From: CAZEDU01 sp964511185
Lineage (GTDB): Bacteria; Myxococcota; Myxococcia; Myxococcales; Myxococcaceae
Length of the DNA stretch: 7,248 nt
Direction: 5' to 3'
NCBI GenBank assembly: GCA_964511185.1
Contig: CAZEDU010000174.1
Coordinates: forward strand, 1-7,248
Below the pieces are notes generated by a model. It saw nothing but the letters and a program-made list of their open reading frames with translations. It made no database searches and was not told where the DNA came from. Below, piece after piece: positions 1-6,954 of this stretch. Positions within the stretch are counted from its first letter, which is position 1. Each line of letters opens with the position of its first letter. The position numbers and the translations under genes are program-made.

Positions 1-1
1 C

Positions 2-79
2 CTCGAGCCGCTTGAGTAACGCCGGCTGCTTCACCACGTGGAAGCGCGCCGCCATCGGCAGCGAGAGCGTCCACTGCCG
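2..79 (-). pseudogene. Fragment of IS91/Y2-type transposase (runs off left edge)
   Basis: Read on the minus strand from base 79 to base 2, one frame is open and gives about 26 residues beginning RQWTLSLP and ending QPALLKRLE. This resembles the conserved start of the Y2 transposase domain of IS91-like elements, which often reads RQWVLSLP followed by a hydrophobic stretch and a 'DPALL' type segment. The similarity stops at the Arg codon at 77-79, and the next bases belong to an RND pump gene on the other strand. The piece therefore looks like a transposase interior cut at a junction, with the rest lying left of the window. The assignment rests on pattern memory of a short stretch. It could also be another protein, but its codon use is typical of real coding DNA here. 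Confidence 0.45.
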
Positions 80-81
80 GT

Positions 82-423
82 GGCATTCCGTTCTCCATCT
101 CCGCGGGCGTGGGCTTCATCGCGCTCTTCGGAGTGGCCGTACTCAACGGGCTCGTGCTGCTCAGCTTCGCGAGGGATCTCGAAGCGCAGGGCATGTCACC
201 AGGTGAAGCAATCGCCCACGCAGCCGAAGGTCGACTGCGTCCGGTTTTGATGACTGCCCTGGTCGCCTCACTCGGCTTCCTCCCCATGGCGCTCTCCACC
301 GCGCCGGGAGCCGAAGTGCAGCGCCCCCTGGCCACGGTGGTCATCGGCGGCCTCGTCTCAGCGACGCTGCTCACCTTGCTCGTACTGCCGGCGCTCTACT
401 CGCTGCTGGGAAGGAGAGTCTGA
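82..423 (+). pseudogene. C-terminal remnant of heavy-metal RND efflux pump (CzcA/CusA family)
   Basis: RND pumps of this family sit in the inner membrane and use the proton gradient to export metal ions through a tripartite channel. The segment matches the last ~114 residues of a family that is normally about 1,030-1,050 residues long. It contains GIPFSISAGVGFIALFGVAV, then RPVLMTALVASLGFLPMA, then GAEVQRPLATVVIGG, and a final hydrophobic helix ending LPALYSLL. The GAEVQRPLA stretch is typical of the heavy-metal (HME) branch rather than the drug (HAE) branch. Three hydrophobic segments fit the last membrane helices. Homology begins abruptly near base 82; the same frame upstream reads non-RND sequence and reaches a stop at 13-15. 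The only nearby start, GTG at 109, lies inside a membrane helix, so this remnant cannot make a working pump. The family call is firm; metal specificity cannot be read. Confidence 0.88.
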
Positions 424-441
424 GCGACTAACCTCGCGTTC

Positions 442-2775
442 ATGGCGTCCCCCACACTCGACTGGCGCTCGATCGCGACCGCCCCCGGCAAGTCCTTCCT
501 CTTTGCGCATCGCCCCTCGACGAACACGTTCCTCGTGGTGAGCAGAGGTCGCGCCAGCGGCTGCCTCTTCGAGATCGACGGGGAGCGCTCGACCCTGCTC
601 GCCGCGGGTGCGTCTCAGTTTCCGATCAACTGCGTACCCGTCGCGCTCTACGAGCAGGCACCCGCGGTGATGCTCCTCGCCACCACGCCAGAAGGAGGCC
701 TCGCGCGCTTCTCGCTTTCTCCGAACAGTCCTTCGGCCGCGGAGAAGACGACCTTCAAGCGGCTCGATACCTGGCCGCAGTTCGGCGACTTCGCGTACGT
801 GTTCGATTCTTCGCACGACTGCGTGTGGGCCATCGGAAAGCGTCACCCGTTTCCAGTGCGCAAGCTGCGCCGCGAGTGGACAGACGTCGGCACGCTGCCG
901 CTCGACGCCTCGATTCCGGGCTGTGACTACCTCGCCACGTACGAGCCCGCGGAGGATCGCATCGTGCTCGTCGCGGGACGCAACGCGGGCTGGGGCTCGA
1001 CGCAGATGGTCGCCTTCGCGCTGAAAGACGAAACGATCAGCCCCTTGCCGGCGCCTCCGTTGATCGAGCGGCTCGGGGTGGCGTCACTCGCTTCGCATCC
1101 AAAGACTAGCCGCGCGTTGTTGCTCAACCCCGGGACGCCGCCGCTGATGCTCGAGCCCTCTGGCTGGAAGCCGGCTCCGCTCGAGATCCCGCCGTGCTTC
1201 GCGGCTGCCTCGGGCGAAGGAGAGCTCGTGCTCTTCGGCGCGCGCGAGGCCTCGACGCAGCGCCGGGCGCTGCTGGGAAGGACATCGGGCCAGCAGCTCA
1301 CGATGTCCTCGCAGTCGGTGCTGGTGGTCACCGAGGTGATCGCGGGTCCCTCCGGCGCCTGCGCGATCGGCCGCGGGAAGATCTGGGATCGCCCCGCGCG
1401 CTTCGTCTACGCGCTCGAGGAAGGTGACTGGCGATTCCTTCCTGGGCTCGGCGGTCTCGCGGTCGCCACTCCGGACGATTTTCTCTTCGTGGGGCCGAAG
1501 GGCTCCGTCACCAGCAAGTCGAACCCCGCGCAGCGCAGCGCGGAAGGGAAGCTCGAGATCCCCGACGACGCGGGCGCTGCCTGGGATGCGACCCGCAACG
1601 CGCTCGTGGTGTTCGGCGGCGACGACACCAACACCACCCGCGAATGGGACGGCAAGGCGTGGAAGGAGCTCAAGCCCAAGAAGAAACCCACCGCGCGCAA
1701 TCGCCCGCTGATGTGCCACGTGCCCGAGCTCGGCGTGGTGATGGTCGGCGGCGAAGGCAAGAGCAAGTCGCTCCCCGAGACCTGCGTGTTCGATGGCAAG
1801 ACGTGGGAGATCTTCCCCGGCCTCAAAGGCATCGCTCCCGATCGGCTGGTGTTCCTCGGTTTCGACACGGTGTCTCAGTCGCTCCTGCTCGGAGAGGCGT
1901 CAGAGTCCAACTGGGAAGATCGCAACCCACCGAACCTGCGCATTCACCGCTACCTCGGCCAGGGCCGCTGGAGCGAACTCGCTCGCGTGGTGCTCCAAGG
2001 AGGCTCCTTCGGCTTCGCGCAGGCCAGCGAGTTCGGAGCCGCGTTCGATCCGGTGCGACGTGAGCTCATCGGGGCGGGAGAGATCGATGACGACACCAGC
2101 AGGAGCGGCATCGTCCGCACCTCTCTGGCCGAGCTGCTCGACGGTGTCGCTGCGAAGCCGAAATCCAAGAGCGCCGAGAAGACGCTCGCGCCCGCCCCGA
2201 AGACTGAGCCCATCGGCGCCGACGCCTTCGCGATGAAGTTCGAACGAAAGGGCAGCGGCGATTACCTGCACGGACTCGCGCCGATCGCGCGCTGGCCGAA
2301 GTGCAAGTCGCACAAGCGCACCATGGACTGCGTCGCGGTGTTCCACGCAGACCAGGAACGTCTCCCCCTCGAGAAGCACGTCGCGCTGGTGCTCTTCGGT
2401 TGCTCTCCGGGGTGCGATGCGTACGAAGCGGTGCTCGTCGCGAAGAAGGACCTGGTGAAGAAGCCGGCTGCTCCCGCGGGTCACACGCCGGAGGACGTGC
2501 GATGGATTCGTTACGGCGCGGCGAAGTTCGAGCGGGATCCCATCGCCGAGGGCACCGAAGACAAGCGCAAGCCGGGGGGATCCAAGCTCGGCGGCACTCC
2601 GACCTGGGTTCAGTCGCCCGAGGTGCCGAGCTGCAAGAAGTGCAAGAAGCCCATGCGGCTCGCGGCTCAGCTCGACTCGAACGACACGGGCATGAACTTC
2701 GGTGATTCCGGCATCGGCTATCTCTTCGTGTGCGGGAGCGAGCACGCCGCCGAGTTCATCTCCCAGTCGGCGTGA
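442..2775 (+). CDS. Kelch-like beta-propeller protein with C-terminal DUF1963-like Cys/His domain
   Basis: The 777-residue protein has no signal peptide or membrane helix, so it is probably cytoplasmic. Residues ~1-565 are beta-rich with propeller-like repeats. The clearest blades are LVVFGG at ~388-393 followed by WDGKAWKEL at ~402-410, and MVGGEG at ~434-439 followed by FDGKTWEIFP at ~450-459, matching the kelch pattern of a GG pair followed by a W. A Lys/Pro/Ala-rich linker (~572-590) leads to residues ~594-777. There CKKC at 731-734 and VCGSEH at 763-768, separated by QLDSNDTG and GYLFVC-type strands, resemble the end of DUF1963-like (YwqG-type) proteins and could bind a metal. The ATG is 18 nt after the RND stop. 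No strong Shine-Dalgarno precedes it; GGAAGGAG lies too far upstream, inside the RND tail. The role is unknown; propellers usually bind partners, so a binding or sensing role is only an inference. Confidence 0.85.
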   Translation: MASPTLDWRSIATAPGKSFLFAHRPSTNTFLVVSRGRASGCLFEIDGERSTLLAAGASQFPINCVPVALYEQAPAVMLLATTPEGGLARFSLSPNSPSAAEKTTFKRLDTWPQFGDFAYVFDSSHDCVWAIGKRHPFPVRKLRREWTDVGTLPLDASIPGCDYLATYEPAEDRIVLVAGRNAGWGSTQMVAFALKDETISPLPAPPLIERLGVASLASHPKTSRALLLNPGTPPLMLEPSGWKPAPLEIPPCFAAASGEGELVLFGAREASTQRRALLGRTSGQQLTMSSQSVLVVTEVIAGPSGACAIGRGKIWDRPARFVYALEEGDWRFLPGLGGLAVATPDDFLFVGPKGSVTSKSNPAQRSAEGKLEIPDDAGAAWDATRNALVVFGGDDTNTTREWDGKAWKELKPKKKPTARNRPLMCHVPELGVVMVGGEGKSKSLPETCVFDGKTWEIFPGLKGIAPDRLVFLGFDTVSQSLLLGEASESNWEDRNPPNLRIHRYLGQGRWSELARVVLQGGSFGFAQASEFGAAFDPVRRELIGAGEIDDDTSRSGIVRTSLAELLDGVAAKPKSKSAEKTLAPAPKTEPIGADAFAMKFERKGSGDYLHGLAPIARWPKCKSHKRTMDCVAVFHADQERLPLEKHVALVLFGCSPGCDAYEAVLVAKKDLVKKPAAPAGHTPEDVRWIRYGAAKFERDPIAEGTEDKRKPGGSKLGGTPTWVQSPEVPSCKKCKKPMRLAAQLDSNDTGMNFGDSGIGYLFVCGSEHAAEFISQSA

Positions 2776-2835
2776 CGGCAGAGCGGCTTCGGCCCCCCTG
2801 GCGAGACGCGCCCTGAAGTCGCTGCCCTTGATCTT

Positions 2836-2889
2836 AAGGACAAGAAGAACAACCCGCTCAAACCGGAGGGCCGGTGTGAAGGCGCGAGA
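2836..2889 (+). repeat. 54-bp perfect direct repeat, copy 1
   Basis: Bases 2836-2889 are identical to 7195-7248, with an offset of 4,359 bp. The identity starts with AAGGACAAGAAGAACAACCC, and the bases just upstream differ (T at 2835, A at 7194). This sets a sharp left border about 60 bp after the kelch-like gene stop. The right extent is unknown because copy 2 is cut by the window end. Inside lie a purine-rich 5' segment, a short hairpin around GGAGG, and a GTG codon. The core GAAAGGACAAGAAG appears again at 2908-2921, 74 bp downstream of its first occurrence, hinting at a tandem unit. Unique helicase sequence begins within about 55 bp after the repeat. Confidence 0.95.
2862..2878 (+). promoter_or_regulatory. 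Hairpin-embedded Shine-Dalgarno and GTG start in repeat copy 1
   Basis: ACCGG (2862-2866) pairs with CCGGT (2871-2875), leaving a 4-nt loop. GGAGG (2865-2869) lies across the stem and loop, 6 nt before a GTG at 2876-2878, which is good ribosome-site spacing. The GTG opens a 26-codon frame ending TGA at 2954-2956 that starts VKAREVGARLVKGQEAARAG and uses mostly G/C third positions. The arrangement looks like the start of a gene whose ribosome site is partly masked by RNA structure. In this copy the gene has no body: the frame ends just inside the helicase sequence, which is read in another frame. Function is inferred from sequence only; the stem is short. Confidence 0.35.
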
Positions 2890-2943
2890 GGTCGGGGCGA
2901 GGCTGGTGAAAGGACAAGAAGCGGCCAGGGCGGGGAGCGCGAG

Positions 2944-4596
2944 GTGGCGGTGCTGAAGGTGAGCTACCGCAACGCGCCGCAGGTGACGAAGACGGCCAAC
3001 GCGGTGCTCGCCCTCAAGCACGCGCGCTTCGGCTCGCTCGACCGGGAGAGCACGACGCTGCTCGAGCCGGTGCCCGGCGAGCCCGGCGAGGTGCGCGGGC
3101 TCCAGGCGGGCTCGGCGGCGATGGCGGCCCTCGACGAGAAGACGCGGCGCAGCACCGAGGTCGCCGTGGTGGTGCTGCGCGAAGACGAGAAGGCCGCCGC
3201 GCGCGCGCACTTCAAGACGCCGCTGGTCTTCTCGGTGCTCGAGGCGAAGGGCCTCGAGTACGAGAACGTCATCCTCTACCGGCTGATCTCGAGCGAGCGG
3301 CGGCTCTACGCCGAGCTGGCCGAGGGGCTGACGCGCGCCGACGTCGAGGTCGAGGCGCTCGAGTACGGCCGCGCGAAGGACAAGTCGGACAAGACGAGCG
3401 AGGCCTACAAGTTCTTCGTCAACGCGCTCTACGTGGCCCTCACCCGCGCGGTGAAGAACGCCTGGCTGGTCGAAGACGACCCGGCGCACCCGCTGCTCAC
3501 GCTGCTCGGCGTGCCCTTCGACGGCCAGCAGCTCGGCGCGAACGTGAAGCAGGCGAGCACCGAGGACTGGCAGCGCGAGGCCAGCCGCCTCGAGGCGCAC
3601 GGCAAGCTGGAGCAGGTGGAGGCCATTCGCGCACAGGTGCTGCGCACGCAGGCGACGCCCTGGCGGCAGCTCGACGGCGCGGCGCTGCTGGAGCTGATCG
3701 GCAAGGCGCTCGACCCGCAGGGCGTCTCGCGGAAGGCCCGCGAGCAGCTGGCCGACGTCGAGACGCTGCACCCCGACGCGTACGTGGCCAGCGAGCTCGC
3801 GCAGCTCGGCTTTCGCAGCATGGCCCAGCGCAAGATCCTCGCGCCCGCGGCGCTGCAGCGGCTGCTAGCAGAGTCGGCGAGCAAGAAGTTCAAGGGCGTG
3901 CTGGAGAACACCGAGCGCTACGGCCTCGAGCACCGCTCGATGCAGGGCCTGACGCCGCTGATGGCCGCGGCGAGCGCGGGGAACCTGGCCCTCTGTGAGG
4001 CGCTCGTGCAGCGCGGGGCGAGCCTGACCGCGCGCGATCCGTACGGGCTGCAGCCGCTGCACCACGCGCTGCGCCACGCGTGGCGCGATGAGGCCTTCGC
4101 GCGCACCACGCTCGGGGCGCTGTGGGAGCTGCTCGCGCCGCCCTCCTTCGACGTGCAGGTGGAGGGGCGCCTGGTGCAGTTGGGCCGAGAGCAGGGCGAG
4201 TTCATCGTCTTCCACCTCATGCTCGAGCGGCTGTGGTGCTCGGAGTTCACCGTCTCGGGCCAGCCCACGGGCATCGGCACGGCGGAGCTGCTCACGTACG
4301 TGGAGCGGCTGCCCGAGGTGGTGATGCGGGACTACCGGCGCAAGCGGCCGTACCTCTCGAGCATGCTCTCGAAGAACGAGGCCTCGAGCACCGCGAAGTA
4401 CGGGCGCAAGCTCTTCGAGCGGCGTGGGCACGGGCTCTACGTCTTCAACCCGGCGCTCTCGGTGTGGAGCCCCGGCGCGGGCGGTGAAGGCCGCTGGGAG
4501 CCCATCGAGGTCGTCATCGGGCTGGAGCTGCGCGCCGCGCCCATCGCGTTCGTGGCGCGGCGGCAACAAGAGGGGCGGTGGCGGCCGAACCCGTGA
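2944..4596 (+). CDS. 5'-truncated UvrD/Rep-type helicase with ankyrin repeats
   Basis: This is the C-terminal half of a superfamily 1A helicase. Near the start, LKVSYRNAPQVTKTAN matches motif IV (usual core NYR, then Q and AN). Residues ~96-113 (FSVLEAKGLEYENVILYR) match motif V, and ~160-177 (NALYVALTRAVKNAWLVE) match motif VI, whose Arg contacts ATP. Two ankyrin-type repeats follow at ~330-380 (GLTPLMAAASAGN, YGLQPLHHALRHA). The tail (~385-550), with RPYLSSMLSKNE and LYVFNPALS, is not recognised and may be a winged-helix-like fold. The Walker A, Ia, DExx and III motifs that bind ATP are absent. The frame is open back to 2776, but that stretch has mixed third positions and holds the repeat, so the first usable start is GTG 2944, without a clear ribosome site. 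It is probably a broken gene or the right side of a mis-join. An intact gene would be expected to move on DNA and bind partners through ankyrins. Confidence 0.8.
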   Translation: MAVLKVSYRNAPQVTKTANAVLALKHARFGSLDRESTTLLEPVPGEPGEVRGLQAGSAAMAALDEKTRRSTEVAVVVLREDEKAAARAHFKTPLVFSVLEAKGLEYENVILYRLISSERRLYAELAEGLTRADVEVEALEYGRAKDKSDKTSEAYKFFVNALYVALTRAVKNAWLVEDDPAHPLLTLLGVPFDGQQLGANVKQASTEDWQREASRLEAHGKLEQVEAIRAQVLRTQATPWRQLDGAALLELIGKALDPQGVSRKAREQLADVETLHPDAYVASELAQLGFRSMAQRKILAPAALQRLLAESASKKFKGVLENTERYGLEHRSMQGLTPLMAAASAGNLALCEALVQRGASLTARDPYGLQPLHHALRHAWRDEAFARTTLGALWELLAPPSFDVQVEGRLVQLGREQGEFIVFHLMLERLWCSEFTVSGQPTGIGTAELLTYVERLPEVVMRDYRRKRPYLSSMLSKNEASSTAKYGRKLFERRGHGLYVFNPALSVWSPGAGGEGRWEPIEVVIGLELRAAPIAFVARRQQEGRWRPNP

Positions 4597-4600
4597 GGGA

Positions 4601-4846
4601 TCACTCCTTCGCCTTGAGCTTGCCGTCGTTGTCCGCGATGAAGCGGCGGATGTCTTCGGCCATGTCGAGGAGCTTGAGCCACTGCTCCTTGTAGAGGGTG
4701 ATGGGGAAGCGGCCCATGCCGTAGACCGAGACGCCGCCCTTCTCGGAGACCTTCAGTGAGATGCCCTTGCTGGTGCGCGCCTTGAGCGCCTCCATCTCGG
4801 CCTTGAGCTTCGCGACCTCTGCCTTGAGTTCCTCTTCGGTGGACAT
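4601..4846 (-). CDS. Conserved small coiled-coil protein, 81 aa
   Basis: The protein begins with a charged heptad-like helix at residues ~3-25 (EEELKAEVAKLKAEMEALKA). A compact conserved-looking block follows at ~29-78, including SLKVSEKGGVSVYGMGRFP, then TLYKEQWLKLLDMAEDIRRF. That second block has the look of a small beta-plus-helix domain seen in uncharacterised short proteins of several bacterial phyla; I cannot name a function. The ATG at 4846-4844 fits the beginning of the coiled coil, and no strong Shine-Dalgarno precedes it. The gene converges on the helicase fragment, with only 4 bp between the two stops. It is probably a complete cytoplasmic protein that forms oligomers through the N-terminal helix (inference). 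Confidence 0.8.
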   Translation of the reverse strand: MSTEEELKAEVAKLKAEMEALKARTSKGISLKVSEKGGVSVYGMGRFPITLYKEQWLKLLDMAEDIRRFIADNDGKLKAKE

Positions 4847-5018
4847 GGGCCGGAGCGTAGCCGCGAAGGCAGGTCTCTCGCGCGAGCCAATTCCCTTGCA
4901 TCGTGGGGCAGCCTCGAGGGTCGTGCGTGGCGTGAGACTCGACGAGCTCGAGGGCGCGCCCCCCCCCAGCTCAGGACTCGTTGGTCACCGGCCGCTTGCC
5001 CTTCACCGTCACGCTCGT
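4847..5018 (-). other. 172-bp gap with C9 tract and short palindromes
   Basis: This gap lies between two minus-strand genes. It contains a run of nine C (4959-4967), the perfect palindromes CTCGCGCGAG and GGGCGCGCCC, and a small inverted repeat at 4938-4952 (CTCGA/TCGAG). No T-tract follows these on the minus strand, so there is no classic terminator. No convincing promoter boxes are visible. Its right part, 4971-5018, reads as an open extension of the neighbouring beta-helix gene after that gene's stop. Confidence 0.4.
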
Positions 5019-5702
5019 TCAGCCGGCGCTCGACAGAATCGATTCACCGGCCGACAGCGCCTTGAACGCCGACTTCGCGTCGACGCGCACGTAGTCGTTG
5101 GCAGATTCGCCTTCGCGTTCGTCGTCGTCGAGCTCGTCCCACTCGTCGGTGTCGAGCAGCTCGGCGCGGACCAGCGCCATCAGGTCGGCCGCGGTCGTGG
5201 GCTTGAACGGCTTGCCGGCCACCATGGCGTAGCCGCTCACGTGCTGGACGGCCAGTTGGGCTGGCTCAGACACGTCGAGCCAGGCGCCCGAACCCGAATC
5301 GAGCAGCCGGGCGCTGACCATGCCGCGCACCTGCGTGACCGACTGGCGCGCGGTGCAGACGATCGCCTCGTCGGCCCGCAAGTCACCCGCGCACAACAAG
5401 GTCGCGCCCGGGGCGAGCACCAGGTTGCGGCAGTGCACCGCGCCGAGCACCACCAGCACGGTCGCGTCGGTCTTCTGCCGCGCTTCGACGACCAGGTTGC
5501 CGGCGACGCTCAAGTCGCCGGTGACGAGCGTGGCGATGGACCGCGGGCGCCAGGTGGGCTCGGCGTCGACCACCGCGGCGAGCACCTCCCAGGCCAGCGG
5601 AAAGCGCGCCAGCTCGCGCAAGGCGGTGGACCACGGCTCAGGGCCGCGCAGGGCCTGTCGTTCGACTTGTTGAAGCACCGCGTCGGGCAAGGGCTGGGTC
5701 AT
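5019..5702 (-). CDS. Beta-helix-like hypothetical protein, 227 aa
   Basis: The start chosen is the ATG at 5702-5700 (MTQPLPDAVL). A longer frame to 5846 would run into the preceding lipoprotein gene and has low-quality sequence. Residues ~1-50 are helical. Residues ~57-145 carry short repeated strands (TGDLSVAGNLVVEA, LVVLGAVHCRNLVLA, LLCAGDLRADEAIV) spaced like the rungs of a right-handed beta-helix. Polymer-forming proteins and related uncharacterised myxobacterial proteins have similar 'GDL..GNLVV' patterns. An acidic patch (DTDEWDELDDDEREGE, ~184-199) precedes the C-terminus. No signal peptide is seen, so the protein is likely cytoplasmic. The true function is unknown; bactofilin-like scaffolding is only one option. 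After the TGA, 15 more sense codons all end in G or C before a second TGA at 4973-4971, so the C-terminus may have been shortened by a point mutation or read error. Confidence 0.78.
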   Translation of the reverse strand: MTQPLPDAVLQQVERQALRGPEPWSTALRELARFPLAWEVLAAVVDAEPTWRPRSIATLVTGDLSVAGNLVVEARQKTDATVLVVLGAVHCRNLVLAPGATLLCAGDLRADEAIVCTARQSVTQVRGMVSARLLDSGSGAWLDVSEPAQLAVQHVSGYAMVAGKPFKPTTAADLMALVRAELLDTDEWDELDDDEREGESANDYVRVDAKSAFKALSAGESILSSAG

Positions 5703-5793
5703 GGGGCGAGGACAATTGGAACACACGGAAGGTGACGACACGCGACTCACGTCGAGAGGTGTCGAGGGTCCCCTGCAGCGCGTCGGCTTGCAA

Positions 5794-6954
5794 TCAGGGA
5801 ACGTCGTAGGCGCAGCGAAAGCCCAGGCTCCAACTGCGGCGCTCATTCCCAGAGGTCTCGACGGTCCAGCTGGTGGGCGGCATCGAAGCGCCGAGCGTGT
5901 CCTCCGCGGTCCCGGGAAGACACACGTCGAGCGCTCCGAGTCGGGAACACGGCGTCCCGGCCCAATCGATCGAGTAATCCTTCACCACGAAGACGGAGGT
6001 CACGCCGATCATCGGCACCGTTCGGCGGGTCGTGTACCAGTTGTCTCCAGCCACCAGGGTGCCCGCCTCGCACCGGGCCTTGATGCCGGCTCGGGCCGGC
6101 CGGATGGTGAAGCCGCCGTCAAAGGGATGCTGATCGAGCTCTTCGGCGCACTCGTGGAGAAACTCCGAGACGCCTCCCGCGAGATCCAGCACACCGGCGT
6201 CAGTCGCCCCGCGAAGACGAGTGCCGACGTCGGGCGGCCTGCTCTCACCCCGGAGCCCGACCGCCGCGTACTCGCCCTGGTAGTCGATGACGGGGTCAGG
6301 GCCTGTGAGCGCTGGAGGCGTGTCACCCCACGGAAGTCGGCGTCCAGAAGGGAACGCACCACGCACCGCCCGGAAGAACTCGAACGCCGTCGGGAGGCGG
6401 CCGCCGCGGTGCGCACAGAAGGCGACGGCCTCGGCGCGCGTGACGCAGGCCACCGGCGCCGACTCCGAGCCGGGAACCGGGACGCCGGCATCAGTCCACC
6501 CCGAACGCTCGGCGCGCATGCTGAACCCGATTTCCGGGTATCGGTCGTCGACGTTCATGTACCCACCGCAGTCCGGTGGCGGCGGGAGCACGCCCGCGTC
6601 GCCGCTCCTCACGAAGTCGAGGTAGGCGCCCCGGGACACCTCCGTCACGTCGAGCGAGAAGGAGTCGAGGTACGTCGGCTCGAGCGGCCTGCGATGCACC
6701 CCGCCATCGACCAGCACGGCCGTCGTCCAGCGGGACATCAAGAACCAGCCACCTTCGATGCACGTCGCGCCCGCAGGCGCAGGGTGGCCCTCGCAGGGGC
6801 GCGCCGCAGGGTCCACCTCTGGAAGAGCCTCGCTCGCGTCCTCGCCGCCAGCGTCGACCGGCGCGCCGGCGTCGATGCCGCTGTCGTTAGCCATGGGCGT
6901 CACGCACGAACAGCTCAGCAGCAGGGCGGCCGTGCACCCGAGCCAATGGGTCAT
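5794..6954 (-). CDS. FGE/SUMF1-fold (formylglycine-generating-enzyme-like) lipoprotein, 386 aa
   Basis: The ATG at 6954-6952 gives a lipoprotein signal peptide with lipobox LLSC (Cys15). A low-complexity Asp/Ala/Gly/Pro linker to about residue 50 follows, as is common in myxobacterial envelope proteins. The rest matches the FGE-sulfatase fold: CIEGGWFLMS (~65-74), LDVTEVSRGAYLDFV (~101-115), PVACVTRAEAVAFCAHRGG (~167-185), RLPTAFEFFRAVRG (~186-199), RRLPWGD (~205-211), DLAGGVSEFLHE (~257-268) and the terminal LGFRCAY (~377-383). I do not see the paired active-site cysteine motif of true sulfatase-activating enzymes, so it is more likely a structural or binding member anchored in the envelope. 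Its start overlaps the stop of the upstream Cys-rich gene (ATGA), which implies translational coupling. A 91-bp gap separates it from the next minus-strand gene. Confidence 0.88.
   Translation of the reverse strand: MTHWLGCTAALLLSCSCVTPMANDSGIDAGAPVDAGGEDASEALPEVDPAARPCEGHPAPAGATCIEGGWFLMSRWTTAVLVDGGVHRRPLEPTYLDSFSLDVTEVSRGAYLDFVRSGDAGVLPPPPDCGGYMNVDDRYPEIGFSMRAERSGWTDAGVPVPGSESAPVACVTRAEAVAFCAHRGGRLPTAFEFFRAVRGAFPSGRRLPWGDTPPALTGPDPVIDYQGEYAAVGLRGESRPPDVGTRLRGATDAGVLDLAGGVSEFLHECAEELDQHPFDGGFTIRPARAGIKARCEAGTLVAGDNWYTTRRTVPMIGVTSVFVVKDYSIDWAGTPCSRLGALDVCLPGTAEDTLGASMPPTSWTVETSGNERRSWSLGFRCAYDVP

Noticed and set aside
2836..2921. CRISPR-like array from the repeated core
   Set aside because: Only one full unit and one 14-bp partial unit are present, with no regular spacers and no cas genes.
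2773..2946. Kelch-like gene and helicase frame are in the same phase, separated only by the TGA at 2773-2775, suggesting one fused or read-through protein
   Set aside because: Codons 2776-2835 have mixed third positions, the stretch holds the repeat, and the kelch protein has a natural domain end. The shared phase has a one-in-three chance.
1900..3771. 623-codon open frame on the minus strand
   Set aside because: It lies antisense to the kelch-like and helicase genes and is rich in Arg, Leu, Ala and His, as expected of a mirror frame in GC-rich DNA. No domain is seen.
4938..4967. Transcription terminator from palindromes and the C9 tract
   Set aside because: The stems are short and no T-run follows on the minus strand.
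4761..5735. 324-codon open frame on the plus strand
   Set aside because: It is antisense to the 81-aa and beta-helix genes and contains no recognisable motif.
5703..5846. Upstream extension of the beta-helix gene to a start at 5846
   Set aside because: It would overlap the end of the FGE-fold gene, and the added residues (Pro/Ser/Cys-rich) do not look like a real N-terminus.
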